A stretch of DNA of 31,849 bases, from contig DCIM01000069.1 in assembly GCA_002316005.1 (NCBI GenBank), positions 1-31,849 on the forward strand. The letters run 5' to 3'. This document shows, one piece after another, positions 23,315-31,829 of the stretch. Under the pieces are notes generated by a model. It saw nothing but the letters and a program-made list of their open reading frames with translations. It did not search any database and was not told where the DNA came from. This DNA comes from Prevotellaceae bacterium UBA1726 (GTDB lineage Bacteria; Bacteroidota; Bacteroidia; Bacteroidales; Bacteroidaceae). The position numbers and the translations under genes are program-made. The number at the start of each line of letters is the position of its first letter. Position 1 is the stretch's first letter.

Positions 23315-25462
23315 ATGATAACTTTTCCGATAACAGACCCGACGCTGATTTTCTTCGTCGTACTGCTCATAATCTTGCTTGCCCCAATCATCATGGGTAA
23401 GTTGAGAATTCCCCATATCATCGGTATGGTGCTGGCAGGCGTGCTTATTGGAAAATACGGTTTGAACATTCTCGACCGCGACAATTCGTTTGAATTGTTT
23501 GGTAAGGTGGGCCTTTACTACATCATGTTCCTTGCCGCATTGGAGATGGACATGAACGGTTTGAGGAAGCATTTCCCCCGAATGTTAACATTTGGATTGC
23601 TCACCTTCGCCATTCCGTTTATTCTGACGCTGACAATGGGCATTGGCATGCTTCATTACACTCCAATAGCAGCACTGTTATTGGGTTGTATAATGTCGTC
23701 TAACACACTTATCAGCTACCCAATTGTGAGTCGTTATGGTATTCAAAACAAGCCGAGCGTTATGTTCAGCGTGGGCTCAACGATGATTTCGCTATTCGTC
23801 TCACTGGTGGTGCTGGCTTCGGTAGTTGCATCAAACACGGGCAACAGCGGTTTCCTGTTCTGGGTTTGGTTTATCGTAAAATTCGCATTGTTCTGCGTAG
23901 GATTGATATTAGTTATCCCACGACTGACACGCTGGTTCCTTAGAAGATATAGCGACGCTGTGATGCAGTTTATCTTTGTCTTGGCATTGTTGTTTTTGAG
24001 TGCTGCTCTGTCAGAGATAATTGGATTAGAAGGCATCTTCGGAGCCTTCTTCTCGGGACTTATCTTGAACAGATATATTCCACATTTCTCACCATTGATG
24101 AATCGTCTGGAGTTCACTGGTAATGCAATCTTTATCCCATATTTCCTTATCGGTGTAGGAATGCTCATCAATGTGCGTCTGCTGTTCACCGGAAGCCACA
24201 TTCTTTGGGTTGTAGGATTGATAGTTTTCTTCGGCACATTCGGCAAGTTCCTCGCGGCTTATATTGCCTCGTTTCTATTCAGATTGCCAAAGACTTCGGC
24301 ACGAATGATGTTCGGTCTTACCTCTGCTCATGCAGCTGGTGCCATCGCCATCGTGATGGTGGGGATGCGGCTGAAAGGTACTGACGGTATGCCGCTTGTT
24401 AACGATGATATGCTGAACGGTGTTATTATGATGATTCTCTTCACTTGTATCATTTCGACTATTGTGACAGAATCTGCGGCGCAACAGATTATCCTTCGCG
24501 ACCAGGAACTGCCAGAGGAGGATATCCCTGGCGATGATGATGAGAAGATTCTTGTACCTATCAAGTATCCAGAGTACGCCAATCGCCTTATCTCGCTTGC
24601 ATCGATGATGAGGAATCCTAAGCTCAACAAACCGCTCGTGGGCTTGAGCATTGTCTACGACGATGCAAACATGACGCAAAATCAAGAGAAAGGACAGAAG
24701 TTACTTGAACAAGTGACTAAATATGCTGCTGGCGTAGATGTGCCGATGGAGACTCAGGTTCGAGTAGCAGCAAATATCGCCAATGGTATCAAGCACGCCT
24801 TCAAGGAGTTTAGAGCATCGGAAATTCTCATCGGTATGCATATGCATATGGATGTATCTAACAAGTTCTGGGGCCAGTTCCATCAAAGCCTTTTCAACGG
24901 TTTGAACCGGCAGATTATGATGGCTCGACTGATGCAGCCTCTGAACACTCTGCGCAAAATCACTGTAGCCGTACCTTCGCGTGCACAGTTTGAACCGGGA
25001 TTCTACCGATGGCTTGAGCGTCTTTCGCGTACTGCTGGCAATCTTGACTGCCGAATCACATTCCACGGAAGAACAGACACTCTTGAACTGATTCGTAAGT
25101 TCGTGAAACATCGTCATCCAGAACTGCGTGCAAGTTTCGTGGACATGGAACATTGGAACGGTTTGCCACAATTGGCATCATCAATAGCAATGGATCATCT
25201 GTTTGTTATTGTAACAGCTCGTAAAGGAACTGTATCATACAAAAATGCCCAGGAACGCTTGCCTGAAGAAATAACGAAATATTTCAGCGGGAAGAATATC
25301 ATGATCATATTCCCTGACCAGCACGGAGAAGCAATGGACGAGATGACATTTGCACAGTCGCAGCATACCGAGCAAAGCAGTATCTACGAAGAGATTAACA
25401 GCTGGTTGTGGAAGAAGATTCAACGCAGAAGAAACAATAAGAATAACCTAATAGAAAAATGA
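23315..25462 (+). CDS. CPA2-family cation:proton antiporter with C-terminal USP-like domain
   Basis: Exchanges Na+ or K+ for protons across the inner membrane. The 715-residue protein has about 12 hydrophobic segments between residues 9 and about 390. Conserved landmarks are GKLRIPHIIGMVLAGVLIG (split: GKLRIPHI, then GMVLAGVLIG), the gating segment IGLEGIFGAFFSGLILNR, and GLTSAHAAGAIAIV. From about residue 400 on there is a soluble cytoplasmic region with two repeats resembling universal stress domains, rather than a RCK/TrkA domain. The ion is not determined by sequence. The stop codon overlaps the next ATG (ATGA), so translation of the following ATPase gene is coupled. Confidence 0.9.
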   Translation: MITFPITDPTLIFFVVLLIILLAPIIMGKLRIPHIIGMVLAGVLIGKYGLNILDRDNSFELFGKVGLYYIMFLAALEMDMNGLRKHFPRMLTFGLLTFAIPFILTLTMGIGMLHYTPIAALLLGCIMSSNTLISYPIVSRYGIQNKPSVMFSVGSTMISLFVSLVVLASVVASNTGNSGFLFWVWFIVKFALFCVGLILVIPRLTRWFLRRYSDAVMQFIFVLALLFLSAALSEIIGLEGIFGAFFSGLILNRYIPHFSPLMNRLEFTGNAIFIPYFLIGVGMLINVRLLFTGSHILWVVGLIVFFGTFGKFLAAYIASFLFRLPKTSARMMFGLTSAHAAGAIAIVMVGMRLKGTDGMPLVNDDMLNGVIMMILFTCIISTIVTESAAQQIILRDQELPEEDIPGDDDEKILVPIKYPEYANRLISLASMMRNPKLNKPLVGLSIVYDDANMTQNQEKGQKLLEQVTKYAAGVDVPMETQVRVAANIANGIKHAFKEFRASEILIGMHMHMDVSNKFWGQFHQSLFNGLNRQIMMARLMQPLNTLRKITVAVPSRAQFEPGFYRWLERLSRTAGNLDCRITFHGRTDTLELIRKFVKHRHPELRASFVDMEHWNGLPQLASSIAMDHLFVIVTARKGTVSYKNAQERLPEEITKYFSGKNIMIIFPDQHGEAMDEMTFAQSQHTEQSSIYEEINSWLWKKIQRRRNNKNNLIEK

Positions 25463-26217
25463 TTGATATAAAGAATATAACCAAGAGTTTCGGCAAGTTG
25501 CAGGTATTGAAAGGCATTGAGCTTCATATCGGCAAGGGCGAAGTTGTGAGTATTGTGGGCCCAAGTGGCGCAGGCAAAACCACTCTTCTTCAGATTATCG
25601 GTACTCTTGACAAGCCTGACGGCGGAGCGATAACAATTGACGGTGTGAATATTGGGAAACTGTCGAAGAAGAAACTGAGCGACTTCCGAAACAAGCATAT
25701 CGGTTTTGTATTCCAGTTTCATCAGCTTCTACCAGAGTTCACTGCACTTGAAAACATCATGATTCCTTCATTCATTGCTGGAGCATCAAAATCAGAGGCA
25801 AAGAAGCGAGCTGAGGAATTGTTACAGTTTATGGGCCTCAGCGATCGTGCATCACATAAACCAAATGAACTCTCTGGTGGCGAAAAACAGCGTATTGCAG
25901 TTGCCCGTGCATTGGTGAACAACCCTGCTGTTATTCTTGCCGATGAACCTTCGGGAAGTCTTGACTCACAAAATAAGGAAGAATTGCATCAGTTATTCTT
26001 CAAACTTCGCGATGAGTTTGGGCAGACATTCGTTATCGTCACCCATGACGAGCATTTGGCGGAGATTACTGATCGAACAATAAAAATGAAGGATGGTCTT
26101 CTTGTTGATAACAACACTGAAGAAACTCCTTTTGACAACGAAGAAGATATAATAAATTTATCAACACCTGTTGACGATGGCGAAACTGTCAGCGACAATA
26201 ACTATAACGAAGAATAA
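25459..26217 (+). CDS. LolD-like ABC transporter ATPase
   Basis: An ATPase subunit of the LolD/MacB class, which powers lipoprotein release or other extraction from the inner membrane. The 252-residue protein has Walker A GPSGAGKTT (34-42), signature LSGGE (138-142), Walker B VILADEP (158-164) and H196. The core ends near residue 216 and is followed by a 35-residue acidic tail (217-252, rich in D, E and N) that standard LolD lacks. No permease gene is adjacent, so it must partner with a LolC/E-type protein encoded elsewhere. It overlaps the antiporter gene by 4 nt and the next gene by 1 nt (TAATG). Confidence 0.88.
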   Translation: MIDIKNITKSFGKLQVLKGIELHIGKGEVVSIVGPSGAGKTTLLQIIGTLDKPDGGAITIDGVNIGKLSKKKLSDFRNKHIGFVFQFHQLLPEFTALENIMIPSFIAGASKSEAKKRAEELLQFMGLSDRASHKPNELSGGEKQRIAVARALVNNPAVILADEPSGSLDSQNKEELHQLFFKLRDEFGQTFVIVTHDEHLAEITDRTIKMKDGLLVDNNTEETPFDNEEDIINLSTPVDDGETVSDNNYNEE

Positions 26218-27053
26218 TGGAAGCAATAAGACTTGGTGATTTTAACAAACTGACTGTTGTCAAGACCGTAGATTTCGGCCTCTACCTTGATGGTGGAAAG
26301 GCAGGTGAGATTCTTCTTCCCTCACGCTATATCCCCGAAGGAACAGAGGTGGGCGATGAACTTGAGGTATTCATATATCTTGATCAAGAAGAGCGTATTA
26401 TTGCCACTACGGAAACGCCACTTGCAAAGGTGGGTGATTTTGCCTTCCTTGAGGTAAAATGGGTAAACGAATACGGAGCGTTCCTTGGTTGGGGATTAAT
26501 GAAGGACCTCTTCTGTCCTTTCCGTGAGCAGAAAAAGAAGATGGAACTGGGCGAAGGATATATTGTTCATATTCATATCGACGAGGAATCTTACCGCATC
26601 GTTGCTTCTGCAAAGGTTGATCGTTACCTGAGTAAAGAACCTTGCCCTTACAAACATGGGGAGGAGGTTGACTTGCTCATTTGGCAGAAAACAGAACTGG
26701 GATTCAAGGTTATCATCAACAACCAATACGCAGGTCTCATTTATAGCGACCAGGTATTCTCTTATATCCATACAGGTGACCGCATTAAGGGTTTCATCAA
26801 TACTGTACGCCCAGACGGCAAGATTGATGTTACGTTGCAGAAGACGGGCCGCCAGCAGACACTTGATTTCTCCGACACCTTATTAGATTATATACGCGCG
26901 CACGAAGGTGTTTGCCCATACGGAGACAAGAGCGAGGCAGAAGATATCTATCGTGAATTCCAAGTTAGCAAGAAGGTATTCAAGAAAGCCGTTGGCGATT
27001 TGTACAAGAAGAAACTGATTACCGTAAGTCCACTTGAGTTGAAACTCGTATAA
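26217..27053 (+). CDS. CvfB-family S1 RNA-binding protein
   Basis: A cytoplasmic RNA-binding protein of 278 residues. It contains three S1-like beta-barrel stretches: about 1-62 with VDFGLYLDGG, about 68-135 with VNEYGAFLGWGLMKDLFCPF, and about 150-212 ending GKIDVTLQ. A C-terminal winged-helix-like region follows (about 222-278, YREFQVSKKVFKKAVGDLY). This domain order fits the CvfB/YitL family, linked in Staphylococcus to virulence regulation through RNA; the role here is unknown. It is the last gene of the coupled trio and is followed by a strong terminator. Confidence 0.85.
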   Translation: MEAIRLGDFNKLTVVKTVDFGLYLDGGKAGEILLPSRYIPEGTEVGDELEVFIYLDQEERIIATTETPLAKVGDFAFLEVKWVNEYGAFLGWGLMKDLFCPFREQKKKMELGEGYIVHIHIDEESYRIVASAKVDRYLSKEPCPYKHGEEVDLLIWQKTELGFKVIINNQYAGLIYSDQVFSYIHTGDRIKGFINTVRPDGKIDVTLQKTGRQQTLDFSDTLLDYIRAHEGVCPYGDKSEAEDIYREFQVSKKVFKKAVGDLYKKKLITVSPLELKLV

Positions 27054-27074
27054 TCAACAATACACATAAAAAGG

Positions 27075-27110
27075 AAATCCCTGATTCGCAATGAATCAGG
27101 GATTTTCTTT
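27075..27110. terminator. Bidirectional terminator between the S1 protein gene and asnS
   Basis: A perfect 13-bp stem (arms 27075-27087 and 27093-27105, core ATCCCTGATTC) with a 5-nt loop has T-rich tails on both strands. It ends two convergent operons. Confidence 0.9.
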
Positions 27111-27126
27111 TAGTATGATGAGTTGT

Positions 27127-28548
27127 TTAGAACTCTGCATTCTTTGGTGTACGAGGGAAAGGAATCACATCGCGGATATTCTGCATACCTGTTACGAAGA
27201 GAATCAAACGCTCGAAACCGAGACCGAAACCTGCATGAGGGCATGAACCGTACTTACGAGTGTCGAGGTACCAACTCATATCCTTCATAGGAATGTTACG
27301 AGCCTCAATCTCGCCCATCAGCTTATCATAAGACTCCTCACGAACAGAACCGCCGATAATCTCACCGATTGATGGGAAGAGTACATCAGTACCCTGAACT
27401 GTCTCCTCCTGTTCAACACCATTGAGAACAGGTTTCTCTGCATCAATCTTCATGTAGAATGCCTTAATCTTCTTTGGATAGTTAGTCATGATGACAGGCT
27501 TCTTGAAGTACTCCTCAACGAGGAAACGCTCATGCTCAGAAGCAAGATCATCACCCCAGTTACAAGGGAACTCGAACTTCTTGCCATTCTTGATAGCCTC
27601 CTGGAGAATCTCGATACCCTTTGTATATGGTAGACGAACAAACTCCTCTTTCAGAACGCCCTCAAGACGCTCGATGAGGCCCTTATCAATCATCTTGTTG
27701 AGGAATTCAAGGTCATCCTTACAATTGTCAAGCGCCCAACGAACGCAATACTTGATGAAATCTTCCTCAATATCCATGAGTTCAGGGAGATCCATAAATG
27801 CGACCTCAGGTTCAACCATCCAGAACTCAGCCAAGTGGCGTGGAGTATTAGAATTCTCCGCACGGAAAGTAGGACCGAAAGTATAGATAGAACCGAGAGC
27901 TGTTGCACCAAGCTCACCCTCCAACTGACCAGAAACAGTCAAAGAAGTCTGCTTTCCAAAGAAATCATCATCATAGATAATGCTTCCGTTTTCATCCTTC
28001 TTAAGGTCGTAGAGGTTCTTTGTTGTAACCTGGAACATCTGACCTGCACCCTCACAGTCGCTTGCAGTAATAAGTGGACTGTGGAAATAGAAATATCCAT
28101 GCTCGTGGAAATAGGTGTGAATTGCCATTGCCATATTGTGGCGGATACGCAACACTGCACCAAATGTATTTGAACGAGGGCGGAGATGGGCAACTGAACG
28201 AAGATACTCCATTGTCATACCCTTTTTCTGGAGGGGATAAGTGTTGTCGCAATCACCAAGAATTTCTATCTTCTTAGCATGAACCTCACTTGCCTGACCA
28301 GCAGCAGGAGATTCTACCAATACACCTTCAACGGCAATACAAGCACCAGTTGTAATGCGCTTGATTGTTTCGTCCTCAAAGTTCTCAACATCGCCTACAA
28401 TCTGAATGTTTTTGATTATTGAACCATCATTAAGCGCAACAAAGAATACATCCTTACCCGAACGCTTTGAACGAACCCAGCCTTTTACGCAAATATCTGC
28501 ACCGAAATCTGTACACTTCAGTGCATCAATAACTTTTGTTCTTTTCAT
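27127..28548 (-). CDS. asnS: Asparaginyl-tRNA synthetase
   Basis: Charges tRNA-Asn in the cytoplasm. The 473-residue length is normal. An N-terminal OB-fold anticodon domain (about 17-100, with VKGWVRSKRSGKDVFFVALN split across it) is followed by the class II catalytic core. Motif 2 is FRAENSNTPRHLAEFWMVE (228-246) and motif 3 is GFGLGFERLI (440-449). It is the last gene of the purB - pseudouridine synthase - asnS run, 64 nt after the preceding gene, with a hairpin in that gap. Confidence 0.96.
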   Translation of the reverse strand: MKRTKVIDALKCTDFGADICVKGWVRSKRSGKDVFFVALNDGSIIKNIQIVGDVENFEDETIKRITTGACIAVEGVLVESPAAGQASEVHAKKIEILGDCDNTYPLQKKGMTMEYLRSVAHLRPRSNTFGAVLRIRHNMAMAIHTYFHEHGYFYFHSPLITASDCEGAGQMFQVTTKNLYDLKKDENGSIIYDDDFFGKQTSLTVSGQLEGELGATALGSIYTFGPTFRAENSNTPRHLAEFWMVEPEVAFMDLPELMDIEEDFIKYCVRWALDNCKDDLEFLNKMIDKGLIERLEGVLKEEFVRLPYTKGIEILQEAIKNGKKFEFPCNWGDDLASEHERFLVEEYFKKPVIMTNYPKKIKAFYMKIDAEKPVLNGVEQEETVQGTDVLFPSIGEIIGGSVREESYDKLMGEIEARNIPMKDMSWYLDTRKYGSCPHAGFGLGFERLILFVTGMQNIRDVIPFPRTPKNAEF

Positions 28549-28576
28549 TATATTGTATTTTGAATTTCAATTGAAA

Positions 28577-28601
28577 GCCCTCTCCTGTATATAGAGAGGG
28601 C
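28577..28601 (-). promoter_or_regulatory. Intercistronic hairpin upstream of asnS
   Basis: GCCCTCTC and GAGAGGGC (plus-strand arms 28577-28584 and 28594-28601) form a perfect 8-bp stem. On the minus strand it is followed only by TTTC, so it is at best a leaky terminator or attenuator between the pseudouridine synthase gene and asnS. Confidence 0.55.
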
Positions 28602-28612
28602 GTATATTCGTT

Positions 28613-30067
28613 TTATTCAAAAGCACCCATACGAAGCATATCAACTTCCTTCTCTGTGAGGAAGCGCCAATCGCCACGACGGACATTCTTCTTTGTAAGA
28701 CCACAGAACTGTACGCGATCAAGCTTTGTAACATGATAGCCAAGACTCTCGAAAATACGACGAACGATACGGTTCTTACCACTGTGAATCTCAATACCTA
28801 CCTGGCTCTTGTCAGTTGGCGAAGCATACTCCACTGCATCTGCACGGATTTCGCCATCCTCCAACTGGATGCCCTCTGCAATCTGATCAAGATCGTGCTT
28901 TGTCACATTCTTGTCAAGGAATACATGGTATACCTTCTTCTTCAAGAACTTAGGATGTGTCAACTTAGAAGCGAGTTCACCATCGTTTGTCAAAAGGAGT
29001 ACACCTGTTGTGTTACGGTCAAGACGACCTACTGGATAGATACGCTCTGGACAAGCATCCTTTACGAGATCCATAACAGTCTTGCGCTGCTGAGGATCGT
29101 CGCTTGTTGTTACATAATCCTTTGGCTTATTAAGGAGAACATATACCTTTTTCTCCAATGTCACTGGCTGCTCATGGAATACGACATGGTCAGTGCGGAG
29201 AATCTTTGTACCGAGTTCTGTTACAACCTCACCATTTACTGTAACTACGCCTGCCTGGATGAAGTCGTCTGCCTCACGGCGAGAGCAAACTCCTGCATTT
29301 GCAAGATACTTGTTAAGACGGATTGGTTCGTTTGGATCAAGATGCTCTTCCTTATATTCGATACGCTTCTTCATGCTATACTTAGCATTTGGATCGTATC
29401 CTTGAGTATGCTGCTTTCTATAACCACCCTGCTGTGGACGACCCTGGAATCCGTTTGGTCGGAAACCGCCCTGCTGTGGGCGATAGCCACCCTGCTGACG
29501 AGGCTGATAACCGCCACTCTGACCCTGACGATCAAAGTCCTGACCTTCCTGATTATAACGAGGGCGATAACCACCTTGCTGAGGACGCTGCTGATAGCCA
29601 CCTTGACGAAAACCACCCTGCTGAGGACGATAACCGCCCTGCTGACGAGGCTGATAGCCACCACTTTGGCCCTGACGGTCAAAGTCCTGACCTTCTTGAT
29701 TATAACGAGGGCGATAGCCACCCTGCTGAGGACGCTGCTGATAGCCGCCCTGCTGACCTTGATAGCCAGAGCGTGACTGATAACCAGCGCGTGGCTGATA
29801 GCCACCTGCATTATATCTTGGGCGATAGCCTTCCTGACGCTGTTCCTGGTTCTGTGATGAAGAACCACCAAAACCATCTGGACGGAATGCTCCTTCTTCT
29901 CTTGTACTGATGCGTGGGCGAGAAATACGAGGGCGCTGACTGCGACCTGCATCCTGATACTCACGATGATAATTACCTGCTGGGCGAGATACTCTTTCGT
30001 AACGCTTGCCAGCTCCCTGCTCATTGGCAGACTGCTCCTGTTCGTTTAGATTCTTTTCTGTATCCAT
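28613..30067 (-). CDS. RsuA/RluB-type pseudouridine synthase with long disordered N-terminus
   Basis: Converts specific uridines of ribosomal RNA to pseudouridine. Of 484 residues, only about 245-484 form the enzyme. An S4 RNA-binding domain (IRLNKYLANAGVCSRREADD, 249-268) precedes the catalytic domain, with active-site D350 in YPVGRLDRNTTG and NRIVRRIFESLGY near 432-444. The first 235 residues are low complexity, rich in Gln, Gly, Arg and Tyr (units such as QQGGYRP), and look intrinsically disordered. They contain a perfect 49-residue tandem duplication (106-154 and 155-203). Whether the target is 23S or 16S rRNA cannot be decided here. It sits between purB and asnS on the same strand. Confidence 0.92.
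   Translation of the reverse strand: MDTEKNLNEQEQSANEQGAGKRYERVSRPAGNYHREYQDAGRSQRPRISRPRISTREEGAFRPDGFGGSSSQNQEQRQEGYRPRYNAGGYQPRAGYQSRSGYQGQQGGYQQRPQQGGYRPRYNQEGQDFDRQGQSGGYQPRQQGGYRPQQGGFRQGGYQQRPQQGGYRPRYNQEGQDFDRQGQSGGYQPRQQGGYRPQQGGFRPNGFQGRPQQGGYRKQHTQGYDPNAKYSMKKRIEYKEEHLDPNEPIRLNKYLANAGVCSRREADDFIQAGVVTVNGEVVTELGTKILRTDHVVFHEQPVTLEKKVYVLLNKPKDYVTTSDDPQQRKTVMDLVKDACPERIYPVGRLDRNTTGVLLLTNDGELASKLTHPKFLKKKVYHVFLDKNVTKHDLDQIAEGIQLEDGEIRADAVEYASPTDKSQVGIEIHSGKNRIVRRIFESLGYHVTKLDRVQFCGLTKKNVRRGDWRFLTEKEVDMLRMGAFE
29459..29752 (-). repeat. Two tandem 147-bp repeats inside the pseudouridine synthase gene
   Basis: Copies at 29606-29752 and 29459-29605 encode exactly the same 49 residues (start QGGYQQRPQQ, end YRPQQGGFR). 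I count 17 nucleotide differences between the copies, all at third codon positions and none changing the protein. Shorter related QGGY units flank the pair. Confidence 0.92.
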
Positions 30068-30175
30068 TTCTTTGAACTTTTTGTAGCCTCACGGCCGTTA
30101 ATAAAAATGTGTTATTTCAATAAATAAAATAAATAGTTAGTAATTCTTTAAATACTTTTGTCTATATTTTAATAA

Positions 30176-31522
30176 TTAAATTCCTGTGTAATTACTTGGG
30201 GTGATTGCCATCAACTCTGCCTTTACAGAATCGCTTACATTCAGTGTCTGGATGAACTCGTGAATTGTTTCTTCTGTCATTTTGGTGTTTGTACGAGTCA
30301 ATGCCTTCAGTGCCTCATAAGGATTTGGATAAGCCTCACGGCGAAGGATTGTCTGAATTGCCTCTGCTACAACCGCCCATGTATTATCAAGGTCAGCCTG
30401 CAGTGCACTTTCATTGAGGATAAGCTTACGCAATCCCTTCAAAGTACTCTGGATTGCAATCACTGTATGACCAAAAGGAACACCAACATTGCGAAGTACT
30501 GTTGAGTCAGTGAGATCGCGTTGGAGGCGACTTACAGGCAACTTCATTGCAAGGAACTGAAGAACTGCATTTGATATACCGAGGTTACCTTCAGAATTCT
30601 CGAAGTCAATAGGGTTCACCTTGTGTGGCATTGCACTTGAACCAACTTCGCCCGCCTTAATCTTCTGCTTGAAATACTCCATAGAAATATACATCCAGAA
30701 GTCTCGGTCAAGGTCGATAATGATTGTATTGATACGACGGAGAGCATCAAATACAGCACCCATGCAATCATAGTTACTGATCTGTGTTGTGTACTGCTCA
30801 CGCTCAAGACCGAGTTTTTCGCTGACGAATTTATTACCGAAAGCGCGCCAATCGTATGAAGGATATGCTACATGATGAGCATTATAATTACCTGTTGCGC
30901 CACCGAACTTTGCGGTAATTTTTGTTGACTTCAACTGATTCAACTGCTCGGTAAGACGATAAACAAACACCATGATTTCTTTTCCAAGGCGAGTTGGCGA
31001 TGCTGGCTGACCATGAGTCTTTGCAAGCATACTTACTTCTTTCCACTCGTCAGCATATTCCTGCAATTGAGCGATAAGTTCCTCAACCTGTGGATAAATA
31101 ACCTCGTCAAGTGCATCCTTAATAGTAAGAGGTACGCTTGTGTTGTTAATATCCTGCGAAGTGAGACCAAAATGAATGAATTCTTTGTACTGATCCAATC
31201 CGCCAATAGCGTCAAACTGCTCCTTGATGAAGTACTCAACAGCCTTTACATCATGATTTGTAACCTTCTCAATATCCTTTACACGCTGTGCATTCTCTTC
31301 TGTGAAGTTGCGATAAATATCACGAAGAGTCTCAAAGAGATTATTATCGAATGATGCAAGCTGTGGCAAAGGAAGTTCGCAAAGTGTAATGAAATACTCT
31401 ATCTCTACGCGAACACGATAGCGAATGAGCGCATACTCTGAGAAGTAAGATGCAAGTGATTCTGTTTTCCCTCTGTAGCGACCGTCAATAGGCGAAATAG
31501 CAGTCAGCAAATCTAAATTCAT
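30176..31522 (-). CDS. purB: Adenylosuccinate lyase
   Basis: Catalyses two steps of purine synthesis: SAICAR to AICAR and adenylosuccinate to AMP, both releasing fumarate. The 448-residue protein has the fumarase-superfamily signature GSSAMPHKVNP (294-304, with the catalytic loop serine at 295/296), the general-acid histidine H170 in KTHGQPASPT, and LTSQDINNT near 120-128. Length is close to the E. coli enzyme (456). It is the first gene of the purB - pseudouridine synthase - asnS run. Confidence 0.96.
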   Translation of the reverse strand: MNLDLLTAISPIDGRYRGKTESLASYFSEYALIRYRVRVEIEYFITLCELPLPQLASFDNNLFETLRDIYRNFTEENAQRVKDIEKVTNHDVKAVEYFIKEQFDAIGGLDQYKEFIHFGLTSQDINNTSVPLTIKDALDEVIYPQVEELIAQLQEYADEWKEVSMLAKTHGQPASPTRLGKEIMVFVYRLTEQLNQLKSTKITAKFGGATGNYNAHHVAYPSYDWRAFGNKFVSEKLGLEREQYTTQISNYDCMGAVFDALRRINTIIIDLDRDFWMYISMEYFKQKIKAGEVGSSAMPHKVNPIDFENSEGNLGISNAVLQFLAMKLPVSRLQRDLTDSTVLRNVGVPFGHTVIAIQSTLKGLRKLILNESALQADLDNTWAVVAEAIQTILRREAYPNPYEALKALTRTNTKMTEETIHEFIQTLNVSDSVKAELMAITPSNYTGI

Positions 31523-31599
31523 AACCTTAATAGTTTCTTTAATTGAAGTTTTCTCTATCCCGAAAATAGTATATTATACGTTTTCTGTCAACGTTTGTG

Positions 31600-31607
31600 C
31601 AAAGTTA
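31600..31607 (-). promoter_or_regulatory. Predicted -7 element of purB
   Basis: TAACTTTG on the minus strand lies 77 nt before the purB ATG, with TTGG (one base off TTTG) 20 nt upstream at 31628-31631. The region 31632-31780 is AT-rich and I see no gene in it. A plus-strand TAACTTTG at 31703-31710 lies within a small inverted repeat (CTTAAC-TTT-GTTAAG, 31701-31715). Confidence 0.45.
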
Positions 31608-31780
31608 CGAATTTTATCTGATAAACACCAATTATTATTGGTAAAAAAGTAACAAAATAAGATAAAAAATTGATATCTATGGGCTTTAATTGGCATTAAC
31701 CTTAACTTTGTTAAGCATTCTGCTATATCTCCTTAGCCTTATCTGTAGGGACTCAAACGCAATAATGTCAAAAAAAGATA

Positions 31781-31810
31781 CAAAAAAACAGAAAGCATTT
31801 AGCTTCCTGT
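31781..31810 (-). terminator. Rho-independent terminator of the tRNA at the right edge
   Basis: On the minus strand ACAGGAAGC pairs with GCTTTCTGT (9 bp, one wobble; plus-strand arms 31788-31796 and 31802-31810, 5-nt loop) and is followed by seven T residues. It lies 20 nt beyond the tRNA 3' end. Confidence 0.8.
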
Positions 31811-31829
31811 CAAATTTACTCTCGTTATG

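Noticed and set aside
28733..29776. A 347-codon open frame on the plus strand opposite the pseudouridine synthase gene
   Set aside because: It is opposite the Q/G/R repeats, where the codon bias leaves few stops; the product is Leu/Thr-rich low complexity with no recognisable domain. The minus-strand protein has clear S4 and catalytic motifs.
31701..31715. A plus-strand promoter at the TAACTTTG near the right edge
   Set aside because: There is no -33 TTTG at the right distance, it would read antisense into a tRNA, and the bases are part of a small inverted repeat.
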